This document shows, piece after piece, positions 1-10,829 of a DNA stretch of 64,000 nucleotides. The notes under the pieces were generated by a model. That model had not been told where the DNA came from, did not search any database, and was given only the letters and a program-made list of their open reading frames with translations. This DNA is from Neoscytalidium dimidiatum (lineage: Eukaryota > Ascomycota > Dothideomycetes > Botryosphaeriales > Botryosphaeriaceae). The position numbers and the translations under genes were made by a program. Positions within the stretch are counted from its first letter, which is position 1; every line of letters begins with the position of its first letter. The stretch lies in the NCBI GenBank assembly GCA_037367355.1, contig CM074701.1:1612001-1676000 (forward strand), read 5' to 3'.

Positions 1-635
1 AGCTAAAACTATGAGTTAGTAAGTGGCGTCCACATAAGGTAGGGGAAACTTGGAGGATTTCTGGGTGGCCTAGGGGATTGAGGTCGTTTTGAGGGGGCCC
101 AACGAAGAACTTTATGCTGGTCTATGGCGCGGCTGCGACTGCCAGATCGCAAAGCCGGCTGTGACAGCAACCCCTGACCCTCCTCGACTATTCTTCCCGT
201 GCGAACCCTCCAGATACACGCGACATACCCCGCGGTAGAGACCGGTCACACCGTCAGTCTTAGCGACGTGGACGAACATCTGCAGCATATTTTTCCTCGC
301 GCCATCGTGGGGCTGCGTCTGGAGGCGGACCTTCACATAGTCTATAAGCAATGCTCCTTGGCTCGGATTTACAGCCAGCTCGGCGGCGGCGGTGCCTTAC
401 CTTGACTGTTGTTGCGCAGTTAGCATCCATCCCGTATAACCAGTCATCCGCCGGCTCCGGTATCGCAGGACTCACCTAAATCCAGCGGATGTGTTACGCA
501 GGCGGCAAAGGAGCTCGCAGAGCCGCCAAACCAGAAGGGATAGCGCACAGGAGCTTTCTGGATGTCCTTGCTCTTCCTCGTCTCCAGGGTCTTTGCGGCG
601 GCGGCCGTGTTCGTGGGTTTGGTGGTCGCCGACAT
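1..635 (-). CDS. DIC1: Mitochondrial carrier, dicarboxylate-carrier-like, 5' part (runs off left edge)
   Basis: This is the N-terminal part of a mitochondrial inner-membrane solute carrier. Exon 1 (635-476) opens with a short polar leader and reaches the first transmembrane segment ending in THPLDL. Exon 2 (341-229) continues VKVRLQTQ and ends GLYRG. Exon 3 starts in the last two bases of the window (2-1), after an acceptor preceded by a CTAAC branch site. The FWFGGSAS start and HPLDL...VKVRLQTQ block are the first repeat of the SLC25 family and most resemble fungal dicarboxylate carriers; the exact substrate is inference. With the best splice sites an extra Asp-Tyr pair falls between PLDL and VKVR, which disturbs the PxDxxK signature. 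The gene is divergent from the PheRS gene, 364 bp away. Confidence 0.8.
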
Positions 636-999
636 GGTTGGCGCTCGTTGATGTTTTTCTTCGGGCTCTACGGTCGCATTGCGCGCCTCGACAATGGACG
701 CCGAGGAGATTTCGGAGGGCCGGGGGTATTAAATACGCAGAGAGAGGCGGAGGAAAATGCGGAGAGGGCCAAAGGGACGGGCTGGGCAAGAGTGCAAGCG
801 CAAGACAGTTTAATGGGGGGGCCCACTGACGGCGTGGTTGTGAAAGGGCCGAGCCAATCGTCAGCCAAGGCTTTTTTTTCGACGGCTTTTGTTTTGGCCG
901 CCGCCCCATGTCATCCCACGCGAAGGCGCAACAAGCGCGTCCGCGGCCGATCTTCAACACCCGACTCGGCTGGCTCCGCTCTCCCAAATTCACCCCAAG
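636..999. promoter_or_regulatory. Divergent upstream region shared by the carrier and PheRS genes
   Basis: This 364-bp interval separates two start codons that point away from each other, so it should hold both promoters and both 5' leaders. It contains a G run near 816-822 and a T run near 872-879. I see no clear TATA box. Both products are mitochondrial, so coordinate expression is possible but not shown. Confidence 0.5.
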
Positions 1000-2927
1000 A
1001 TGAGGCTACCCGTGGCTCCGCACAATTTCGCTGCCCCAATTGCCTCCGCGAGGCCCGTTCTTCTGGCCAGCCGAGCCCGTCATGGCCTCTCGCGAGCTCG
1101 CTTCTCTTCCTCCGCCGCAGGTTCGTATGCTTCTCCGCCTCTTGCTTCCGACTCTACGTGCAGCAATTTTTTTTCCTAGCTATGTTTCCAGTCTAGTTGC
1201 GGTTCTTCCCATATTCAGTTTCTCCGCATGAGTTCTTGTTTGTTTCTTTCAGTCTCAAATTCCTGGATCACTTTAGCTCCGGCATGTCTCTCTGCTCGCA
1301 TGCCAGCATTTCCTCATTCGCCCTATCTATGCTTCTATCTTGTTCGACGCGTTGCCTCCATACGTTAGGGCTACCCAAATCTGTCTCGTTGCATCCCAAC
1401 AGTCCACGGTTTTGCAATTGGCTCCATCTCACTTAGCATGTTCTTCTCATCAACACGATATCTCCGAGAATGCGGTCCCAAGTCTGCGCTTCTGACATCA
1501 CATCAGCCAAGGCCACCAGGCCAAACACCATAACCGTCGAGGGCCACACGTTTGAGACCGACGAATGGATGAACACGCCCCAGTCCATCCTCGATGCTAT
1601 CCCCAGGCGACTCCATCTACAACCTGACCACCCCATATCCATCACTCGCCAGCTCATAGAGTCGCGCTTCCCAGGATATCAATGTCACAACGACCTCTTC
1701 CCAATTGTCAGCGTGCAGCAGAACTTCGATTCCCTGGGCTTTCCGGTTGATCACCCAGGCCGCAACCGCAGTGACACTTACTACATCAACAAAGATACTG
1801 TATTGCGCACTCACACGTCGGCTCACCAGGCTGACACCTTCCGTGCCAACACTTCGCCAGGGTACTTGATTTCTGCGGACGTGTACCGCCGCGACGCAGT
1901 TGATCGTAGCCACTACCCCGTCTTTCACCAGATGGAGGGTGCCATGACCTGGGACGTGAATCAACTGGATGGACACGCCAGCCTGGCCGAACGCATATGG
2001 ACAGACGTCGAGAAGATCCCCAAACACGATATCAAGGTCGAAGACCCCAATCCCACCACTCATCCGGAGCGCAACCCACGTCAACCGGACCACGATGCCG
2101 ACGTCGTGGAAGCTGTCGCTGCGCATCTCAAGCGCAGCCTTGAGAACGTGGTCGTCGAAATCTTTGCACAAGCTCGCAAAGCTGCGGCCGCCGCATCAAG
2201 TTCTTCTTCCACAGCCGCCGCCCTGGCTGCCGAAGCGGAAGAGCCCCTACGAGTACGGTGGGTCGAGGCCTATTTCCCTTTCACATCGCCGTCCTGGGAG
2301 CTCGAGGTCTTCTGGCGCGATGACTGGTTGGAAGTGCTTGGCAGCGGTGTCGTCCAGCAGGCCATTCTACGCAACGCTGGCGTGCCTGACCGTGTTGGCT
2401 GGGCCTTCGGCGTGGGTATTGAGCGCATCGCCATGCTGCTCTACTCCATTCCAGACATCCGTCTCTTCTGGAGCAAGGACCCCCGCTTCCTCAAACAGTT
2501 CAAGCGCCCCGTAGATGGTGCAGTGGATGAGACGGGCTTGAGGGATTGGGGCATCAGCCGCTTCCAGCCGTTCTCAAAATACCCAGCCACGCCCAGAGAC
2601 GTCGCGTTCTGGCTGCCCGGAAAGGTGGATCCGAAAAAGGGATCCGTGCCTAGTGCGGCTGGTGGGTTGATCGTATCTGGACAGGGTGAGGCGCCACAAC
2701 TACATGAGAACGATGTCATGGAGCTCGTGCGCGAGGTTGCAGGCGACGTGGTAGAAGATGTGAAGCTTATCGATGAGTTCGTGCACCCGAAGAAGATGCG
2801 CAAGAGCTGGTGCTTCAGAATCGTGTATAGGAGTCTGGAGCGCACGCTTACGGGCGAGGAGGCGAACGACCTCCATATGCAGGTGAGGCACAGGCTGAGG
2901 GAGAAGTTTAACGTCGAGATGAGGTAG
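1000..2927 (+). CDS. MSF1: Mitochondrial phenylalanyl-tRNA synthetase
   Basis: The enzyme charges mitochondrial tRNA-Phe with phenylalanine and acts as a monomer in the matrix. I model two exons, 1000-1120 and 1507-2927, giving 513 residues. Exon 1 encodes an Arg/Ser-rich, acid-free mitochondrial presequence (MRLPVAPHN...RARFSSSAA). The 386-nt intron ends CTGACATCACATCAG, with a consensus branch site, and the join keeps frame. The class II catalytic core shows HTSAHQADTFR near residue 142, then the YFPFTSPSWELEV stretch, then motif 3 with GVGIERIAMLLY. The C-terminus from FSKYPATPRDVAFW (about residue 395) is the FDX-ACB anticodon-binding domain typical of the monomeric mitochondrial form. 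An Ala/Ser-rich insert lies near residues 260-280. An ATG at 1470 is in frame with the body but inside the proposed intron, and it would lack the targeting peptide. Confidence 0.9.
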
Positions 2928-3643
2928 ATGGGATGACGAGACGGTCTTCTCGTGTATAGCTAGTGCTGTGTACAATTGTGTATATCAAACCCCCAATCTC
3001 AACGAAGTCAGCAACCAATCGGTAACACGTAGCTGTCCCTTTCCAGAGTGACTATTATCGGCGAAGGCAATTTTTCACCGCCCCGAGGTTCCCCAAACAC
3101 GCGCTTACCTGCCGTGCCTGCGCTAAAATCTTACTGCCCTTTCGAGTTTAGTTTCCCCAGGCGATGGATCTGCCACTTGTTGTGAATCATATAGCCGGGG
3201 GTGGCATATAGGCGTCAGTATAAGAACAGGTGTTCAGGATTCGTTAAAGTTAGCATTTCCGCGAGCGAATCGTGGAAAATGTACTGCTTGACTACACCGC
3301 TTTCACTCGGAGTCTGTCCATGTCCTCTTGCTATATTCCCATCTTACCTTGCGCACCTTCCCCTGGATATATATGCGTCTTGGTTGTGTTCGGTGGGATT
3401 TCAGGGAATCCGACTCCCGCTTATCACCATGTCCAAACGTGAAGCAGATGATGTCACGTTTGCATGCGTCACGAGTATTTGACCTGGATTGTATGTTCAT
3501 GAAGACATTCATTTCATCACTGTATAATCATGGATTGGTATAGCGACAGGACATCGACCCGTCTACCGCGCCAAATATGCATCCAGCAATTTATTTGCAT
3601 AGAAGTGTCCGTCCAAATTTTCTCTTTTTCACAGCTTTAACCT
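2928..3643. other. Convergent intergenic region
   Basis: This 716-bp interval lies between the stop codons of the convergent PheRS and aldehyde dehydrogenase genes. It should contain both 3' UTRs. I see no coding region, RNA gene or notable repeat in it. Confidence 0.6.
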
Positions 3644-5127
3644 TCATACCTTCTTCTTCAAGAAGAGGGTCTGAACGTTGCAGTACGCCTTCATGCCACC
3701 AAGACCCCACTCGTAACCCAAACCGCTCTCCTTGTGGCCACCAAACGGTGCGTTCGGGTCCAGCTCGAGATGGGTGTTGATCCACACGCTGCCGGCGTCA
3801 AGCTGCCTGGCAATCCTCTCGGCCTGCTGGAGGTCGCTGCTCCACACGGAGGCGCCGAGACCCATCTTGGTGTTGTTGGCGCGCTCGATGACCTCGCTCT
3901 CGTCGCTCCACTTGAGAAGAGGGACGATGGGGCCGAAGGGCTCCTCGGTGACGATGCGGCTCTTCTCGTCCGGGTTGTCGATGATGGTCGGGGTGATAAA
4001 GTAGCCATCCTTGCGCTCGTTGGTGCCGCCGACGGCGACCTTGAGGTTCTGGGCGAACACGTCGTCGAAGAAGCCCTTGACGCGCTCGTACTGCATGGCG
4101 TTCTGGACGGGGCCGAGGAAGGTGTTGGGGTCGGCGCCGTTGCCGAGCACGAGGGTCTTGGTGTGCTCGACGCAGGCCTTGAGGAACTCGTCGTAGATCT
4201 TCTCGTGCACGTAGATACGCTTGATGGCCAGGCAGATCTGGCCCGAGTTCAGGAAGGCCAGCGTCGCCACCTTGGGCGCCGTCGCCGCGATATCCACGTC
4301 CGAGCACACGATCGCCGGATCCTTGCCGCCCAGCTCCAGCGTCACGCGCTTCAGCGTCTTCGATGCCGACTCCATGACCTTCTTGCCCGTCGCCGTCGAG
4401 CCCGTGAACGAGATCTTGGCCGGGCCCGGGTGCGCCGTGAGCCACGGGCCCAGGTTGTCGTCGCCCGACAGCGCCTGGATGACGCCAGGAGGGAAGAACT
4501 GGTTGGCCAACTCAACCATCTTCAGGTCACAGTAGGGAGTGAAGGGCGAGGGCTTGACGATTATAGGGTTTCCGGTCATGAGGGCCGGGCCGATCTTGCC
4601 GCAGGCAAGCACGATGGGGAAGTTCCACGGCACGATGCCGACGACGACGCCGAGGGGAGTGTAGCGGATGATGGTCTTCTTCTCGTCGTCCTCGCTCACG
4701 CTCTCCTCCTTGAGCTCCATGTTGGCAAAGGTGTGAAGGTACAGGCCGGCAGTCTCGATCTCGTTCAGGGCCATGGGAATCTGACGACCGGTTAGCCTGT
4801 TGTTCGGGTAGCAATTGGCGATGGTGTGCATACAGGCTTGCCCTGCTCCTTGGTGAGCAGCTTCGCGAACTCATCTTTGTTGGCGAGGAAAGCATCGGCG
4901 AAGGCAGAGACGGCCTTCTTGCGCTCCTCCCACGTCGTCTTCTTCCACGACTTGAAGGCTTCCTGGGCGGCCTCTACTGCGGCGTCGACGTCCTTAGGCG
5001 TGGCAACGGGGACATCGTAGAGCGGCTCGAGGGTGGCCGGGTTGACGCCCTGGCGCACCTTCTCGGTGGTGGTTTGCTTGCCGTTGATGGTGTTGTAGAA
5101 TTTCGTGAAGTCGAGTTGGGGAGCCAT
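3644..5127 (-). CDS. NAD(P)-dependent aldehyde dehydrogenase
   Basis: The enzyme oxidises an aldehyde to the carboxylic acid with NAD(P)+; it carries no obvious targeting signal, so it is probably cytosolic. Exons 5127-4834 and 4780-3644 give 476 residues. The 53-nt intron has a GTATGC donor and a GGCTAAC branch site before CGTCAG. Catalytic features are in order: PWNFP with Asn151, the cofactor motif FTGSTATGKKV, the general base Glu247 in LELGGKDP, and the nucleophile Cys281 in NSGQICLA. The end has the usual ESGLGYEWG block. The length fits class 1-like fungal ALDHs, but the substrate cannot be read from sequence. It is transcribed toward PheRS. A possible TATA element (TTATAAGG) lies about 115 nt upstream of the start. 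Confidence 0.92.
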
Positions 5128-5240
5128 GGCTGCGGGATTGGTCTGGTGAAGAGAGGAAAAATGAAAATCGGAGGGGTATCTCTAGGGTGGCTTGAGTGGG
5201 ATTAAAAACGGGGGCGCATAGGCAAGCGCCGTGAGCCAGG

Positions 5241-5249
5241 CCTTATAAT
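5241..5249 (-). promoter_or_regulatory. Possible TATA element for the aldehyde dehydrogenase gene
   Basis: On the minus strand the bases read TTATAAGG about 115 nt upstream of the ALDH start codon. This is a reasonable distance for a fungal TATA box plus a leader, but short AT motifs are common and this one is unverified. Confidence 0.25.
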
Positions 5250-7030
5250 AAGGGCGAAGGAAGCATAGCTCGTAGTAGCCGTGCTTCGACCTCGGGCCAG
5301 AGCGGCAGTGGTGGGGCAAGCTCCAGCCCGAAACAGGCAAGCCTGCAAAGGCGGGATGCCGCGCTGTTCCCTAAGCTCTCACGGCTGTTGCTTGCGGCGC
5401 GCGGGGCCCTTGGAGGGCGTCGAAGGGGAGCCCTGCGGGGTACGTAGATCTGATACCCCAAGATGCCGCCAAGGCGCAAATGGGCCAATCAGAGGCTGCG
5501 TCTAGTCATGGGCGGCCGCATCTCCTGCATTCCAGCGGCCGCCGCCTGGCCCAAAGCCGTAAAGACTGCGGCGCTGTGCATCCAGGCTGTCGCACAGTAT
5601 CTCGGCAGCCCACTTCAACGCGGTCACTGCCACTCGTGCTTACAAAATCCAGGCTCTGCTCCGACTAGTAATCACCGCCTTCTTCCCCATGCGGAATGTG
5701 CTGCTGCTGCTGTTGTCTGGTCTGCTTGCGCGGCCACTCGCCGTGCCTGTCAGAGTAATCCTTCTAAGATTTGCGAACGAGATCTTGGGAATTCTCCGCA
5801 CTCCTATAGCAAAAGAACAAGCAGCCACAATAGGCCCACGCAGGTTGAAGTGCTTTCACCCCGCGCCGACGCCGCCCAATCATCTCCGCCTGCATCCGGC
5901 GAGCAACTGCTTCAAGAGGAAATGTCTGACCAGCAGCGATGCTGCCCCTTCACCCACAATGCTGCATTATCACCTGCCAGGGGCTTCTCGCGGGGCCTTT
6001 ACGCGCCCTGCTTCCGTTCGCCCTCCCTCGGCCTACCCACATCAATACTAAACACCATCTCGTCAGGTGTGCAGTCTGAGGTCAACATCGTATGACGGCA
6101 GGCCTGCGGTGTCTGCATTTAGTGAAGAACAACGGGCCGTTGTTGCGGCTCCGCGATGAACGCGACTCTGTTCCTTTGGCGCGAGCCGTATGCGAGTCAA
6201 TCAGCGCTGCGAGGCGAACCGCTGATGCGCTAGCTCTGGCAGCCTGCTCCACTCTTGGACCCGCTTCAGATATCAGAAAACAGTAACAGGCAGTAGACGG
6301 CTCCGCGAGTCCGGGACCCTGTCTTAACCCCAATAATAAACCCGCACGCCCGTGCCGCAGAGCAGCTGTGAGCCCGTGGTCCGTTGAGAGCTTTGCATCT
6401 CTTTTCCTTGTTGTTGGAGGCATCGATACGCTGTTGAGTACTGTACAAAAAATGGTGCAATTCCCCGGCATCACCTGCATCTCCACCCAGGGCCCCGCTC
6501 GTTCTCAGCCGTGTGAGATTTGGCGTGTGCTCAACACCATCAACCTCACCAACGCCGCCCCCGCCCCTCGTCGTAAGCGATGCGGCCCTTTTAGTATGAA
6601 ATCCGACCCAAGCCCTGACCCACACCGTCTTCACGGACGGGAAAGCTCCCGACAGGCGTCTTTTCATGTCACCCTCGGATCAGCCCGTGAAAAGTGTTAC
6701 AACAGTTTTCCCATTGTTCCACTTCTCCACCTCTTATCGTCTTCTCATCTTTCGTCGTCTCGGTAGCGCTGAGCCTGCTGTTCACCTCGGAAAACTCGTT
6801 GCATTGGCCCAGACTTTTCTTGTTCTATTCCAGCTCTCTTCATCAGCGACTCGTAGTCACGATGCCATTCTGGTATCTCATTACTCTTCAGTCTTCCCAT
6901 TTGCCACCCCCTCCACAAAACAATCGATGATCGCACTTGAGAGTCAGCACAAACTTACATCGGATCTCGCTCACTCGTCTGTCTCATCGCTCTTCTCAAT
7001 CGCTCCATTTCCCCCTTCGGCTTTCACTCC
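5250..7030. other. Intergenic region without a recognised gene
   Basis: This stretch lies upstream of ALDH and downstream of the SnoaL-like gene. Short open frames occur on both strands, but none shows a recognisable domain or plausible splicing into a larger product. The part around 6700-7000 is pyrimidine-rich on the plus strand. I see no RNA gene or mobile element. Confidence 0.5.
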
Positions 7031-7528
7031 TCACGAACTTGACCCTGCCCCCATTGTCTCTGGCAGGAACTCCATCGTCCTCCCCCCAGCATCCAAAAAC
7101 TCCTTCCACCTCACCACCTTCCTCCCACCCTCGTCAAACGTCAGCGCCCACACCATGTCGCACACGTACTCTCCCGCCACTGTATCTGCTCTCGCCGTCA
7201 ACCACAAGCACACCTTCCTCGCGGGCACATCATCCACAACCTCCAGCACTTCTAACGCATAATGCCTAAACACCGCCCTATACATGTTCAGCGTCTGGCG
7301 GAAACCGTCCGCGCCATGCGGCGTCTGCTTCAAGCTCGCAGGCAAGATTTCGCGCACGAAGCAGTCTGCGCGGACGAAGGATGCGATGGTCTGCGTCTCG
7401 ATGTTGTTGCGGTTGAAGGCCGCGACGATCTCGAGCGCCGAGGCGCGTTGCACGCTGCTGCCACCGCCACCACTACCACCATTGCGTCCGGAACTCGCCT
7501 TAGTCATCGCCGTCGCCCTGCCGACCAT
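7031..7528 (-). CDS. SnoaL-like / NTF2-fold small protein
   Basis: This is a single-exon gene for 165 residues, starting MVGRATAMTKASS. A Gly/Ser-rich N-terminal 25 residues precedes one SnoaL-like (NTF2-superfamily) domain: a helix ALEIVAAFNRNNIETQTIASF, a segment VREILPASL, then beta strands including KVCLWLTARADT and the terminal strand-helix KVVRWKEFLDAG. Fungal members of this family include many small uncharacterised proteins and some polyketide-cyclase-like or steroid-isomerase-like enzymes; no catalytic activity can be assigned here. There is no signal peptide or membrane segment. The start could also be the Met seven codons later. The reading frame remains open upstream, but that extension is low-complexity and Arg/Cys-rich and does not look coding. 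Confidence 0.7.
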   Translation of the reverse strand: MVGRATAMTKASSGRNGGSGGGGSSVQRASALEIVAAFNRNNIETQTIASFVRADCFVREILPASLKQTPHGADGFRQTLNMYRAVFRHYALEVLEVVDDVPARKVCLWLTARADTVAGEYVCDMVWALTFDEGGRKVVRWKEFLDAGGRTMEFLPETMGAGSSS

Positions 7529-8453
7529 GCTCCCGCTGCTGCTACCAAGCCGTTCGCCGCCGTGACTGTCCGACAAGAGTCCCAGGCACCAGGGGTTTCG
7601 TCTCGACGAGTAGTGCGGCGGTGCCATCGGCTGCCTTTCTCCTCCAGCGACGACACGACGCCCACACGCGTGCGTGCACGTACCGCGTCGACGAGACAGG
7701 CACCGGCTTCTGCAGATAAGGCAATGCCGGCGACGCAATGCCCGCAAACGAGCACCACAAGAAAAGCAACAGCCGACGTGTCTCTGATTTAGGCTCTCAA
7801 TGCCGGAATGCGCTTTGTTCCTGCGGAGGCCGTTGCTCTTAACGCACAAGGGTGTCGTGCAGCGGGACGTACGGCAGCGCTGCTCAGTGGCCCACGGGCC
7901 CGGGACGTCTGCTGCAGGGGCGCCAGGGATCGTTCGGAGAGTTTTTCTTCTTTTTCTGTTGCTTATCCCCGTGATGCGATTCGAGCTACCTCTGGACCGG
8001 AAGCGCGGGCAGGGGCGTGCGTGAAAGAGTCAGGCAGCTATTTTGCGCGCAGGGATCCTGCGCTGCCGGAGAAATGTACCGAGGGCCCAGGGATGCGGTT
8101 TCGATGTCGGGGATGGTGATTGAAAGCTCTCGAGCGATATTGACAGGACAATTCTAAGTGATTGACAACTATGCCAGCGGGCGAAGAGGAAGCTCAGGGT
8201 AAGTGTCAGCAATGCTGGGTAAGGTAACTCACAGAAGCAGAAGCGCGACAGCCGCAGCGCGTGGCGGGCCGGGGGGAGAATATATGGCCCACGGTGGGCT
8301 AAAGCGACAAGCTGCCGGAGCAATTGAACGCGTCTTCTTCCGCTCGTCTGGACGGAGGGCGTTGGCGCCGGCGCCGCTGTCGCCTACGAGGAAAGGCGGA
8401 AAGCCGCACGGCAACGGCACCAATTGAAGCCGTGTGCGCCAGGAGGGACCGTC

Positions 8454-8495
8454 GTCCAGCGTCCAGCGTCCAGCGTCCAGCGTCCAGCGTCCAGC
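8454..8495. repeat. Minisatellite, six copies of GTCCAGC
   Basis: Six perfect head-to-tail copies of the heptamer GTCCAGC are visible, with no spacers. It lies in an intergenic region and is typical of slipped-strand expansion. Confidence 0.95.
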
Positions 8496-10160
8496 ACGCA
8501 GCAAGCCGGCCGGCGGAGGGCGGGTCGGCGGCTCATGTGCGCGGATGCGCTAGGCCAACCTCCAATTTTCAGCTCGCAAAGATAGAAGCGGCCGGGCCCC
8601 GTCACGCGCACCTCTTACCGGCGATCATCACGACCCTGCTTGTTGTCTAACGCAAGCTTTCGTCGTCAATGGGTGTGCTGCGGTTAAGGTTGAGTGGTCT
8701 GCAGCCCGAAGCTTCTGGAGTTCGCTCCCCTGCAAGCCGCAAGCTTGCAGTGGCAGCGCAGGCCGTCGATCTGCCCTGCACAACGTCAATGTTCTAAGCT
8801 TCACCGCTACCGTCAGAATTCAGGCTTGCCCAGCCTTTCCAGTGCTTCTGATATATGACGGTGGAGATTCGCCGGGTCCCTTCCCAATATACATTTGTTC
8901 ACGAGGCAACCGTAGCGCACCGCCGGCGAGATGGAGAAGATGGAGGCGGCTGAAATCAAGGTTTCGGGCATCTCGACATCGACCGGCAATCCTCGCCTCC
9001 TTGGTGGACGATCGATAAATTCCTTGGAAACCGCCACGTAGAGGGTGGAGAATTCTTTTTGCTCGTCCCTGACGATCGCGGAGTTGGTGAGCTGCTAGTC
9101 TCAGTACAGAAGTATCTCCTTGATTTCGAAATTCCAAGGAAGCCAGCCGGCGGCGAGCTTGTTGGACGCATTACTGCGTATCGCCGAAAATCTGAAAGGG
9201 CTGGAGGGAGCATTTATCCGGAAACTGCGTAGCGGGGAACGCATGTAGCATTCGTGTTCGAAGCATTGCTGGGTCCGGCCGCACAGGCAAGCATTTGGGA
9301 TGGTCGGTCGCATAGCGCGTTCGGGCAACGGTATACGACATGGACGAAACAAATTGCTCAGCCTTGTCTGAGGGGTAGACGCGCATGAAATATGTTCAGC
9401 CGTGACTGCGAGATGGAACTCGATGCGACCAGAGACGTTTCTGCTTGAAAAGGGAAGTCGATCGCTGTCTCAGCCAATCAGAATACCCGCCTCGTGCCAC
9501 CATCACATTTCCCGTCCAAGTTTCTACTGCTTACGCCCTGCTCTTATGATCGCCAGTCCCGGCTAGATCCCGTAGATAGGAAGCAATACGTACATGCAAA
9601 GGCGACAGAGCTCAGCCGCGGCTAGAAGAATCGACGACGCACAAAGAGATGCTCAGGATGGGGGGTTGCCAGGGCGGGTAAAGAGCAACAACAGACAGCG
9701 ACATGTCGCTCTGTCTTCTAGCCGCTTCTTTGCTTCTTTGCTCTCGGCTGTTCGCGGCTGCAGACATCGGCAAAGCACACATTCTCCTCGGCATTAGGCA
9801 ACAGGTCGGCTTCGCATGAGCGGCTCGCTTGTAGGATTCTATCGTACGACCACCAAAGATTCTCGTTACCTCCATCGCCATCGCTTCCGGGGCAATTTCG
9901 CCCAAAGCTCGTGCTCACGGGATATGCACCGCCCGCGTGGACGGAGGATCAGGGTTGTGGAGCCCCTCGACTCCACATCGTTCCCATGCCGTTCAAGCGG
10001 CGCTGTCACATATTTCTTTTTTCGCCCACTGCAGTCCCAACGAGAACGAACGAACCAGACGAAAAACCCTTCTGCGCCAGGATCGTCGGAGATTTCGAAC
10101 CTTTATTGTGTGGAGTGATCCACTTTCTCTTTCCGCTCGTTTGCGCCCTGAGGATCCTAT

Positions 10161-10202
10161 ATCACTCCACCGTAGCCTTACGGCCTGGACATCACTCCAC
10201 CG
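10161..10202. repeat. Two 12-bp direct repeats (ATCACTCCACCG)
   Basis: The 12-mer occurs at 10161-10172 and 10191-10202, exactly 30 bp apart. The core ATCACTCC also occurs in inverted orientation at 10112-10119. The position is 3' of the secreted-protein gene. No function is known to me. Confidence 0.8.
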
Positions 10203-10376
10203 AGTTTACCTTCTCATCAGTCATATTCCCAATCAGGAGAAAATTGCACCTGCATAGCCGCGACCACAGAGGGGAAAAAAAAATTTTTTTTCTTCCCACC
10301 ATCATCGGAATCTCCCATCCTTCCTCTCCCCTCCATCGGATCTCCCCGCCCTTACGTCAAACTCCACGCGCGTAGC

Positions 10377-10797
10377 TCACCACGCATCGACGCTCGCGTT
10401 GCCGCTCTCGTACCCCTCGGGTACGAACGGGGCGTGCACGTAGTACGGCTGCAACACCCTCTCCGCGTAGCGCAGGTCGTCGACGCACATGCCGCCGCCC
10501 GAGGGCCCGACGTGCGGGCAATGCACCTCCGGCCGCAGCGGCACCATGTTCTCGTGCACCATGCGGCACAGCAGCGTGTCCGCGCCCAGCTCGTACGCCT
10601 TGCCGAAGCGCTTGCCGCCCGCTCGCCCCAGCGTCGCGTAGCACTCCTCGAACGACTTGTACTGCCGGTTGGCCCCCGTGCAGTACGTCTGCGTCGTCGT
10701 GCAGATGGAGCGCGCCAGCCCGTCCGTAAGGTACGCGACCGCATCGGATGGCTCGGTCGTGCTGGTGCTGGTGCTGCTGATAGCGGTGGCCGAGGAG

Positions 10798-10829
<32 letters not shown>

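Larger units (their letters stand above)
7529..10376. other. Intergenic region with a 7-bp minisatellite, no recognised gene
   Basis: I recognise no coding region in this 2.8-kb stretch. It contains six copies of a 7-bp unit at 8454-8495. Near the right end, downstream of the secreted-protein gene, a 12-bp motif occurs twice 30 bp apart (10161 and 10191), and its 8-bp core also occurs inverted at 10112. An A run followed by a T run lies at about 10274-10290. Confidence 0.5.

Noticed and set aside
489..1196. Open frame of 235 codons on the plus strand
   Set aside because: It overlaps the carrier exon in antisense, and the PheRS presequence in another frame, and has no domain.
3734..4795. Open frame of 353 codons on the plus strand
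   Set aside because: It is exactly antisense to the aldehyde dehydrogenase and is low-complexity, a by-product of the GC-rich codon use of that gene.
7262..7792. Open frame of 176 codons on the plus strand
   Set aside because: It is antisense to the SnoaL-like gene and Arg/Ala-rich without any family signal.
8454..8495. Possible CRISPR-like repeat array
   Set aside because: The units are 7 bp with no spacers, in a eukaryotic genome; it is a simple minisatellite.
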